DNA of 47,999 nucleotides. Origin: Streptomyces milbemycinicus (GTDB taxonomy: Bacteria > Actinomycetota > Actinomycetes > Streptomycetales > Streptomycetaceae). The stretch spans positions 1 to 47,999 of the forward strand of contig NZ_MUNE01000042.1 in the NCBI RefSeq assembly GCF_002154605.1. The letters are read 5' to 3'. The position numbers and the translations under genes were made by a program. The notes under the pieces were generated by a model. That model did no database searches, was not told the origin of the DNA, and saw only the letters and a list, made by a program, of their open reading frames with translations. Shown here piece after piece: positions 13,884 to 21,112 of the stretch (position 1 is the first letter of the stretch; each line of letters starts with the position of its first letter).

Positions 13884-16658
13884 ATGAGCGAGAAGCCAGC
13901 GGGGGCGGATATGCCCGAGGAGGCGGTTGGTTCGCAGATGTCGCCAAAGTCCCGTACGTCCTCATCATCACGTTCACCAATCAAGCCCGCCTTGCCTTCT
14001 TCATCTCCTGTGTCGACTTCGCGGTCTTTGCCTGTGCCGTACCGATCGCCGGAATCCTCCCTGTCCTCCGCCCCGTCGGTCTGGCAGAGCAGCCCGCCCG
14101 GCTCGATTTACGACTACATCCGGGTCGCCTCCTTCTCGCTGGGGCCCGACGGCCGGATCGCCCAGTGGAGCCGGCGCGCCACCGAGCTCCTTGGCCTCAG
14201 CCACGAAGAGGCCATCGGCAAGGACCCGGTGGAGGCGTTTGTACCGCCCGAGCTGCGCGAGGCCAGCCGCCGGACGGTCGCCGACATCCTCGACGGCAGG
14301 GAGTGGACCGGACTCGTTCCGTATCACAACCCGCAGGCGCCGCAGGCGCATGGCATCGCCGAGGTCTATGTGATGCCGGCCGAGACCGAGCACGGTGAGC
14401 GGTCCGCCCTGTGTATCGCCGTGGATGTGACGGCTCTACGGGGGCTGGAGACAGACCTCGCCGCGTCGCAGGCCGTTTTCGGTCAATCTCCGCTCGGTTT
14501 CTTTCTCTTCGGCACCGATCTGCGCATGCTTCGCGTCAACGAGCGGTTTGCCACGGTTTTCGGCCGCCCCGCCGAGGCGTATCGCGGCGCCTCCGCGTAC
14601 GACCTGCTGCCGCGCGGTGAGGCCGACCGGCTCGCCGCCGCCCTGCGCCAAGTCCTCGACAGCGGGCAGTCGCTGACCGATATGCCCATCGTGGGCACCG
14701 TGCCCGGCAACCCCGAGCGGCGCCGCTGGTCCATCTCGCTGTACCGGCTGCACAGCGGCTCGGGCCGGCCCATCGGCGTCGCCGGTCTTGCCACCGATGT
14801 CACCGGCCGCCGCCGCGCCGAACAGGAAGCCGCGGGCGTACGCCGCAACCTGGCGCTGCTCAACGAGGCAGGGGCCCGAATAGGCACCTCCCTCGACCTG
14901 GAGACCACCGCGCGCGAACTGCTGGACGTGGCCGTACCGCAGTTCTGCGACCTGGCCTCCGTGGACCTCTACCAGGGGCTGCTCGTCGGCGACGAGACCC
15001 CGTCCGGACTGGCCGACGGCAGCGCTGAACTGCGCCGGGTGGCCTTCGCCAGCGCCGTCTCGGCCGGGCCGGTCGGCTTCGGGGACAGCTATCTGTCCAG
15101 TGGCGGAGCCGGTGGCGACGGAGCCGGCGGCGCCACCAAGCCCGTCCAGGTCGGCGAGGTGCACCGCTACCCCTTCAACTCGCCCAGCGCCGTGGCCCTG
15201 CGCACCGCCCGCGCCCGCGTCGTCCCCGGCCGGGACGGCGGCGAGAGCCTGGAGATGGGCACGATGCTCCAGTCCACTCTCGTGGTGCCGATGGTCGCGC
15301 GCGACACGGTCGTCGGCCTCGCCCAGTTCTCCCGCACCAAGGGCAGCGAGCCCTTCGGCGAGCGGGACACCGCCCTGGCCGTCGAGCTGGCCGCCCGCGC
15401 GGCCGTCTCCATCGACAACGCCCGCCTCTACCGCAGAGAGCACGAGCGCGCGCTGATACTCCAGCGCAGCCTGCTACCGCCCGGCGACCCGGAAGCCGCC
15501 GGGCTCGATATCGCCTGCCGCTATCTGCCGGGCAACGCGGCGACCGAGGTGGGCGGCGACTGGTTCGACGTCATCGAGCTGCCCGGCCACCGCACGGCCC
15601 TGGTGGTCGGCGATGTGATGGGCCGCGGTCTGCGCGCCGCCGTCGCCATGGGCGAGCTGCGCACCGCCGTACGGACCCTGGCGCTGCTCGACCTGGAGCC
15701 CGCCGAGGTCCTCTCCGCGCTCGACGAGATCGCCAGCGGGCTCGGCGCGCCCGGCGGCTCGAACTCCGGAGGCCGGGCGGGCTCGCGCGCCCGCCGCGGC
15801 AAGGCCGCCGACGGCTCCTCCGACCTCGCCGAGGTGTACCTCGCCACCTGCGTCTACGCCGTCTACGACCCGGTCACCCGCCGCTGTACGTTCGCCAACG
15901 CCGGCCACCCGCCCCCCGTCCTCGTCGAACCGGGCGAGTCCGCCCTGCTGATGGAGGTCCCGCCCGGGATGCCGCTGGGCGTCGGCGGCGAACCGTTCGA
16001 GGAGATCGAGGTCGAACTCCCCGACGGGGCGCTGCTGGCCCTCTACACCGACGGCCTGGTCGAGTCCCGCGACCACACCCTCGACGAGGGTCTGCAGGCC
16101 CTGCGCGCGTCCCTCAACACGCCGGACAGCGTGGTGTCCCTGGAGGACGTCTGCGACCACGTGCTGAGCACCCTGGACACCCACCACGGCGAGGACGACA
16201 TCGCCCTGCTGATGGCCAGGATGCAGGGCCTGTCGGCGGAATCGGTCGGCGACTGGCAGCTGCCCAGCGAGCCCAAGTCGGTCGGCCGCGCCCGTGAACT
16301 GGCCCGGCAGCAGCTGGAGTCCTGGGGTATGGACGAGCTGGTGGACACCACCGAGCTGCTGGTGAGCGAGCTGGTCACCAACGCACTGCGGTACGGCGAG
16401 GGCGAGATCCGGCTGCGCCTGCTGCTGGACCGCACGCTGGTCTGCGAGGTCTGGGACAGCGGCCTGGTCCAGCCCCGGCGCCGCCGCGCCCGCGACACCG
16501 ACGAGGGCGGGCGCGGGCTGCAGCTGGTCGGCCTGCTCAGCGCGGGCTGGGGCAGCCGGCGCACGCCGCACGGCAAGACGGTCTGGTTCGAGCTGGCGCT
16601 GCCCAACGGGCAGTCGTCGGGCCCGGACTCGGTGGAGGCGCTGCTGAGCATGTGGTGA
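13884..16658 (+). CDS. Multidomain PP2C (SpoIIE-type) phosphatase with PAS, GAF and HATPase domains
   Basis: A 924-aa soluble signalling protein. After a Ser/Pro-rich N-terminus come two PAS-like domains (about 75-185 and 195-310), a GAF domain (about 325-515), a SpoIIE/PP2C phosphatase domain (about 535-775; metal-binding Asp in GGDWFD near 559 and in VVGDVMGRG near 577), and a C-terminal HATPase (about 795-915; LLVSELVTNALRYG, GGRGLQLVG). It thus joins the phosphatase and kinase activities that partner-switching systems use on anti-sigma antagonists. The ATG follows GGAGGGGACGG. The sensed signal is unknown. It converges with the sdh operon. Confidence 0.88.
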   Translation: MSEKPAGADMPEEAVGSQMSPKSRTSSSSRSPIKPALPSSSPVSTSRSLPVPYRSPESSLSSAPSVWQSSPPGSIYDYIRVASFSLGPDGRIAQWSRRATELLGLSHEEAIGKDPVEAFVPPELREASRRTVADILDGREWTGLVPYHNPQAPQAHGIAEVYVMPAETEHGERSALCIAVDVTALRGLETDLAASQAVFGQSPLGFFLFGTDLRMLRVNERFATVFGRPAEAYRGASAYDLLPRGEADRLAAALRQVLDSGQSLTDMPIVGTVPGNPERRRWSISLYRLHSGSGRPIGVAGLATDVTGRRRAEQEAAGVRRNLALLNEAGARIGTSLDLETTARELLDVAVPQFCDLASVDLYQGLLVGDETPSGLADGSAELRRVAFASAVSAGPVGFGDSYLSSGGAGGDGAGGATKPVQVGEVHRYPFNSPSAVALRTARARVVPGRDGGESLEMGTMLQSTLVVPMVARDTVVGLAQFSRTKGSEPFGERDTALAVELAARAAVSIDNARLYRREHERALILQRSLLPPGDPEAAGLDIACRYLPGNAATEVGGDWFDVIELPGHRTALVVGDVMGRGLRAAVAMGELRTAVRTLALLDLEPAEVLSALDEIASGLGAPGGSNSGGRAGSRARRGKAADGSSDLAEVYLATCVYAVYDPVTRRCTFANAGHPPPVLVEPGESALLMEVPPGMPLGVGGEPFEEIEVELPDGALLALYTDGLVESRDHTLDEGLQALRASLNTPDSVVSLEDVCDHVLSTLDTHHGEDDIALLMARMQGLSAESVGDWQLPSEPKSVGRARELARQQLESWGMDELVDTTELLVSELVTNALRYGEGEIRLRLLLDRTLVCEVWDSGLVQPRRRRARDTDEGGRGLQLVGLLSAGWGSRRTPHGKTVWFELALPNGQSSGPDSVEALLSMW

Positions 16659-16698
16659 CGGGCCCGCCACCAAACGGTCAGGACCCGTCACCGAACAA

Positions 16699-17469
16699 TC
16701 AGGACTCGCGGCGGCGGATCTTGTTGCCCAGCCAGACCAGCGGGTCGTACTTACGGTCCACCGCCCGCTCCTTGAGCGGGATCAGCGCATTGTCCGTGAT
16801 CTTGATCCCCTCCGGGCAGACCTCGGTGCAGCACTTGGTGATGTTGCAGTAGCCCAGACCGTGCTCCTCCTGGGCCGTGCGCTTGCGGTCGAGTCCGGTC
16901 TCGGCCGCCCCGTCCAGCGGGTGCATATCCAGCTCGGCGACCCGCATCAGGAACCGCGGCCCGGCGAAGACCTCCTTGTTGTCCTCGAAGTCGCGCACCA
17001 CATGGCAGGTGTCCTGGCACAGGAAGCACTCGATGCACTTGCGGAACTCCTGGGACCGCTCCACGTCCTCCTGCCACATCCGGTACTCGCCCGGCCCCAG
17101 GCCCTCCGGCGGTACGAAGGACGGCACCTCGCGCGCCTTCTCGTAGTTGAACGACACATCGGTCACCAGGTCCCGTACGACCGGGAAGGCGCGCAGCGGG
17201 GTGATGGTGAGCGTCTCGTCGCGGCCGAAAACCGACATCCGGGTCATGCACATCAGCCGGGGCCGCCCGTTGATCTCGGCGCTGCAGGAGCCGCACTTGC
17301 CCGCCTTGCAGTTCCAGCGGACCGCCAGGTCCGGGGCCTGGGTCGCCTGGATCCGGTGGACGATGTCCAGAACGACCTCCCCCTCGTTGACCTCGACATG
17401 GAAGTCCTTCAGACCGCCGCCTTCCACATCGCCCCGCCACACCTTGAAGTGGGCCTCGTACGCACTCAC
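16699..17469 (-). CDS. sdhB: Succinate dehydrogenase/fumarate reductase iron-sulfur subunit
   Basis: A 256-aa protein with all three cluster motifs. The [2Fe-2S] ligands lie in NCKAGKCGSCSAEI plus a later cysteine in RLMCMT, the [4Fe-4S] ligands in CIECFLCQDTC, and the [3Fe-4S]/[4Fe-4S] ligands in CNITKCCTEVCPEGI. It passes electrons from the flavoprotein to the membrane subunit. GTG 17469 overlaps the sdhA stop in a GTGA arrangement, so translation is coupled. It is the last gene of a three-gene operon and converges with the phosphatase gene 40 bp away. Confidence 0.92.
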   Translation of the reverse strand: MSAYEAHFKVWRGDVEGGGLKDFHVEVNEGEVVLDIVHRIQATQAPDLAVRWNCKAGKCGSCSAEINGRPRLMCMTRMSVFGRDETLTITPLRAFPVVRDLVTDVSFNYEKAREVPSFVPPEGLGPGEYRMWQEDVERSQEFRKCIECFLCQDTCHVVRDFEDNKEVFAGPRFLMRVAELDMHPLDGAAETGLDRKRTAQEEHGLGYCNITKCCTEVCPEGIKITDNALIPLKERAVDRKYDPLVWLGNKIRRRES

Positions 17470-19430
17470 TGGGTCAGCTCCTCGTCCGTCAGGTACTTCA
17501 CCAGCTCGTCCTTCTCGAACAGGCCGAGCAGATCGGGCCGGATGGGCGGGGTAAGGCGCCGCTCCAGCCGGATCTGCCCCTGCCGCGCGTCCGGGGCCGC
17601 GGGCTCGCCCGAGGGGTCGGCGAGCCGGCACACCAGGTTGACCGGCCGCCACTCGCGGTCCATCTCCGGATAGTCGTCGCGGGTGTGCCCGCCGCGGCTC
17701 TCGGTCCGCTCCAGCGCGGCGCGCGCCACGCACTCGCTGACCAGCAGCATGTTGCGCAGATCGATGGCCAGGTGCCAGCCGGGGTTGAACTGCCGGTGCC
17801 CCTCCACCCCGGCGCGCCGCGCCCGCACCCGCAGGGCGGTCAGGCGGTGCAGTGCCTCCTCCATCTCGCCGGCCTTCCTGATGATGCCCACCAGGTCGTT
17901 CATGGTCTGCTGGAGTTCCTGGTGGAGCGTGTACGGATTCTCGGCCGGAACCGTGGACCGAGGCGCCCGGCTCGACGGATCGCCGCCCTCGGCGCTGAAC
18001 GGGCGCAGCGCCTCGGCCGCCGCCAGGTCGATCTGCGCGTCGTCCGGTGTCGGCAGCGCCCCCGAGGAGGCCGTCTCCTCCGCGTACCGGGCCGCGTGCA
18101 GCCCCGCGCGCCGGCCGAAGACCAGCAGGTCGGAGAGGGAGTTGCCGCCCAGCCGGTTGGAGCCGTGCATACCGCCCGCGACCTCGCCCGCGGCGAACAG
18201 GCCGGGCACTCCGGTCGCGGCCGTGGTGTCCGGGTCGACGTCCACGCCGCCCATCACGTAGTGGCAGGTCGGGCCGACCTCCATGGGCTCGGCGGTGATG
18301 TCGACGTCCGCCAGCTCCTTGAACTGGTGGTGCATGGAGGGCAGCCGCCGCTTGATGACCTCGGCGGGCATCCGGGTGGACACATCGAGGAAGACCCCGC
18401 CGTGCGGGGAGCCGCGGCCCGCTTTGACCTCGGAGTTGATGGCGCGGGCGACCTCGTCGCGGGGGAGCAGTTCGGGCGGGCGGCGGTTGTGGTCCGGGTC
18501 CTCGTACCAGCGGTCGCCCTCGTCCTCGGTCTGGGCGTACTTCTCCTTGAACACATCCGGGATGTAGCCGAACATGAAGCGCTTGCCCTCGCTGTTGCGC
18601 AGCACCCCGCCGTCGCCGCGCACCGACTCGGTCACCAGGATGCCCTTGACCGAGGGCGGCCAGACCATACCGGTGGGGTGGAACTGCACGAACTCCATGT
18701 TCACCAGCGGCGCCCCGGCCAGCAGCGCCAGCGCGTGGCCGTCGCCGGTGTACTCCCAGGAGTTGGACGTCACCTTGAAGGACTTGCCGATGCCGCCGGT
18801 GGCCAGCACCACCGCGGGGGCCTCGATGGTGAAGAAGCGGCCGGACTCGCGCTCGTACCCGAAGACTCCGGCGACCCGCTCGCCCGCCTCGTCCTTGAGG
18901 ACGCGGGTGACCGTGCACTCCTGGAAGACCTTCAGCCGCGCCTCGTAGTCGCCGAACTCGGCCTTGTCCTCCTGCTGCAGGGAGACGATCTTCTGCTGGA
19001 GGGTGCGGATCAGCTCCAGGCCGGTGCGGTCGCCGACATGGGCGAGGCGCGGATATTCATGGCCGCCGAAGTTCCGCTGGGAGATCTTTCCGTCGGGGGT
19101 GCGGTCGAAGAGCGCGCCCCAGGTCTCCAGCTCCCAGACCCGGTCCGGGGCCTCCTGCGCGTGCAGCTCCGCCATCCGCCAGTGGTTGAGGAACTTTCCG
19201 CCGCGCATGGTGTCTCTGAAGTGCACCTGCCAGTTGTCGCCCTCATTGACATTGCCCATGCTGGCGGCGATGCCGCCCTCGGCCATCACGGTGTGGGCCT
19301 TGCCGAAGAGCGATTTGCAGATGACGGCGCAGCGCTTGCCCTGTTCGCGCGCTTCGATCGCGGCCCGCAGCCCGGCGCCGCCGGCGCCGATCACGACCAC
19401 GTCCCACGACTGCCGTTCGACTTGGGTCAT
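17466..19430 (-). CDS. sdhA: Succinate dehydrogenase/fumarate reductase flavoprotein subunit
   Basis: A 654-aa flavoprotein. The FAD-binding dinucleotide fold is VVVIGAGGAGLRAAIEA, the probable covalent FAD site is His46 in KAHTVMAEGGIAAS, the active-site region is FVQFHPTGM, and a C-terminal NRLGGNSLSDLLVFGRRAG follows. It oxidises succinate to fumarate (or the reverse). ATG 19430 has GGAGAGG upstream; the longer open frame merely continues into DNA coding for the next subunit in another frame. The gene order membrane subunit-sdhA-sdhB and the type of membrane subunit match the actinobacterial Sdh1-like enzymes (as Rv0249c-Rv0247c in Mycobacterium, from memory). Confidence 0.93.
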   Translation of the reverse strand: MTQVERQSWDVVVIGAGGAGLRAAIEAREQGKRCAVICKSLFGKAHTVMAEGGIAASMGNVNEGDNWQVHFRDTMRGGKFLNHWRMAELHAQEAPDRVWELETWGALFDRTPDGKISQRNFGGHEYPRLAHVGDRTGLELIRTLQQKIVSLQQEDKAEFGDYEARLKVFQECTVTRVLKDEAGERVAGVFGYERESGRFFTIEAPAVVLATGGIGKSFKVTSNSWEYTGDGHALALLAGAPLVNMEFVQFHPTGMVWPPSVKGILVTESVRGDGGVLRNSEGKRFMFGYIPDVFKEKYAQTEDEGDRWYEDPDHNRRPPELLPRDEVARAINSEVKAGRGSPHGGVFLDVSTRMPAEVIKRRLPSMHHQFKELADVDITAEPMEVGPTCHYVMGGVDVDPDTTAATGVPGLFAAGEVAGGMHGSNRLGGNSLSDLLVFGRRAGLHAARYAEETASSGALPTPDDAQIDLAAAEALRPFSAEGGDPSSRAPRSTVPAENPYTLHQELQQTMNDLVGIIRKAGEMEEALHRLTALRVRARRAGVEGHRQFNPGWHLAIDLRNMLLVSECVARAALERTESRGGHTRDDYPEMDREWRPVNLVCRLADPSGEPAAPDARQGQIRLERRLTPPIRPDLLGLFEKDELVKYLTDEELTQ

Positions 19431-19447
19431 CTTGTTGGGCACCTCTC

Positions 19448-20293
19448 CTAGAAAAAGCGCGGGTCGTCGAAGGCGCCGCTGGCCACCAGATAGACGTAGA
19501 AGTCGGCCACGGCGACGCTCACCAGCGACGCCCAGGCCAGCTGCATATGGCGGGCGTTGAGCTTGCTGACCCAGCCCCATAGGCGGTAGCGCACCGGATG
19601 CCGGGAGAAGTGCCTGAGCCGGCCGCCGACGATATGCCGGCAGGAGTGGCAGGAGAGGGTGTACGCCCAGATCAGCGCGATGTTGACGAGCAGCACCAGG
19701 GTGCCGAGGCCCATATGGCCCCACCGGCCGTGCTCGTCGCGGAAGCCGAGCACCGTGTCGTAGCTGAGGATCCCGGCGACGATCACCGCGAAGTAGAAGA
19801 AGTAGCGGTGGATGTTCTGCAGGATCAGCGGGAAGCGGGTCTCGCCGGAGTATTTGGCGCGTGGCTCGGGGACCGCGCAGGCCGGGGGCGAGGCCCAGAA
19901 GCCCCGGTAATACGCCTTGCGGTAGTAGTAGCAGGTCAGCCGGAAGCCCAGCGGGAAGATCAGGATCAGCAGGGCGGGGGACAGGCCCCACCACGCGCCG
20001 AAGATCTCCCAGTTCGCGCCGCCCTTCATGGGCACGCAGTTCTGCGCGACGCAGGGCGAGTAGAACGGCGAGACATACGGTTCGGCGTAGTAGTCGTCTC
20101 CGGAGAAGGCCCGCCAGGTCGAGTAGACGACGAAGGCGAAAAGACCGGCGGCGGTCGCCGCGGGCGAGAGCCACCAGCGGTCGGTGCGCAGATGGCGGGC
20201 CGGGACGGCGGCGCGCGAGGGCGCGTGTACGCCGTGGGCGGTGGGGTCTTTTCCGGAGGTCGTACGGGCCTGGGGGTCGGTGCCTGTGGCCAA
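19448..20293 (-). CDS. Succinate dehydrogenase membrane (cytochrome b-like) subunit
   Basis: A membrane protein of about 281 aa with roughly five hydrophobic segments and several histidines suited for haem binding (ILQNIHRYFFYF, RWGHMGLG, CHSCRHIVGG, ARHMQLAW). It is larger than classical SdhC or SdhD and replaces both, as in actinobacterial Sdh1-like complexes. It anchors the complex and hands electrons to menaquinone. TTG 20293 is taken as start because GGAG lies six bases upstream; GTG 20338 would add 15 residues without a ribosome binding site. The gap to sdhA is 17 bp, so it heads the operon. Confidence 0.85.
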   Translation of the reverse strand: MATGTDPQARTTSGKDPTAHGVHAPSRAAVPARHLRTDRWWLSPAATAAGLFAFVVYSTWRAFSGDDYYAEPYVSPFYSPCVAQNCVPMKGGANWEIFGAWWGLSPALLILIFPLGFRLTCYYYRKAYYRGFWASPPACAVPEPRAKYSGETRFPLILQNIHRYFFYFAVIVAGILSYDTVLGFRDEHGRWGHMGLGTLVLLVNIALIWAYTLSCHSCRHIVGGRLRHFSRHPVRYRLWGWVSKLNARHMQLAWASLVSVAVADFYVYLVASGAFDDPRFF

Positions 20294-20396
20294 AAGGGAC
20301 TCCGTGGTGGAGTGTGCGGGTGGGTGATGGGGCGGCACTCACGCGGCGTGAGGGGCGGGACACCTCGGGTAGGCGCCCGTATGCGTCAGCTGCCGG

Positions 20397-20480
20397 GTCG
20401 CCTCGTGGCGCGTCGCCTCATGGGGCGGGGCGCCTGGTGCCGGGCCGCCTCGTGGGGCGGGTCGCCTCGTATGGGCGGGT
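20397..20480. repeat. Degenerate GC-rich tandem repeat
   Basis: About five copies of a 15-18-bp unit related to GTCGCCTCGTGGGGCGG lie between the small unknown gene and the sdh membrane subunit. They fill much of the operon leader, and no other feature is seen there. Confidence 0.55.
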
Positions 20481-20503
20481 GCCGGTCACGCCGCGTGCGC
20501 GCC

Positions 20504-20788
20504 TCAGGGCGCGTGGCGGTCGCGCGCGCCGAGCCCCTCGTCGTCGACGTCCAGCCAGAGCGCGCTGTTGTACGGCGCGTCGGGGACCAGCACCATCTCC
20601 GGGCTCGACCGCTCGCCGGGGGCGGTCGCGCGCAGCAGGGCCAGGCTTTCGCGGAGATGGTCCGCGTCGGTACGGACGCGACGTATCTCCAGGCCTCCGG
20701 GGCCGACCGACTGTTCCAGCCGGTGGACGGAGCGGACCAGATCGTCGAGACAGCGCTGGACGGCCGTCAAGTCGTCGTTCAAGGACAT
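20504..20788 (-). CDS. Small protein of unknown function upstream of sdh
   Basis: A 94-aa acidic soluble protein. Residues 1-55 look like an amphipathic helix pair with regular leucines (LNDDLTAVQRCLDDLVRSVH, then RLEQSVG and DADHLRESLALLRA), suggesting a coiled coil. The tail (EMVLVPDAPYNSALWLDVDD) looks conserved. I do not recognise a named family. ATG 20788 has GTGAGGG seven bases upstream, and codon use fits a real gene. It reads in the same direction as the sdh genes about 210 bp ahead of them, so it may share their promoter. Confidence 0.65.
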   Translation of the reverse strand: MSLNDDLTAVQRCLDDLVRSVHRLEQSVGPGGLEIRRVRTDADHLRESLALLRATAPGERSSPEMVLVPDAPYNSALWLDVDDEGLGARDRHAP

Positions 20789-21112
20789 GACTTGCCCTCA
20801 CTTCCGCGGTTGCGGTTGGCGACGCTCATGCGACAGCGAGTGTTACGCGTCATGGTCGCGGTTGGGAAGGGATCTGCCGGGATTGGCGCGGCCACCGAAG
20901 CGAAGGCACCTTCGCGCGCGGGGGTACGCGCCCACCGGATTGACCCGCTCGGGTGATCCTTTCCCCTCCATGGCCGTCTCGGCGTGCTGTTTCCTGAAGT
21001 GTCGCTTTGAGTGAGGAGTATATGCGATGAGCGTCACAATATGCCAAATATGCACAATTCCGGCTCACCCGGCCCGTCCGGCCGAGCAGGCCCACCCCGG
21101 AGGTACCGCGCC
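20789..21112. other. Divergent intergenic region with AT-rich ATATGC repeats
   Basis: No gene is seen. ATATGC occurs three times at 21020-21025, 21039-21044 and 21048-21053 in an AT-rich patch about 60-90 bp upstream of the binding lipoprotein. This patch is the most promoter-like part of the region. The rest is ordinary GC-rich spacer. Confidence 0.5.

Noticed and set aside
17466..20363. A single 965-codon fusion of membrane subunit DNA and sdhA
   Set aside because: The first third is out of frame with the membrane-subunit gene and is Arg/Pro-rich; sdhA has its own ATG with GGAGAGG at 19430.
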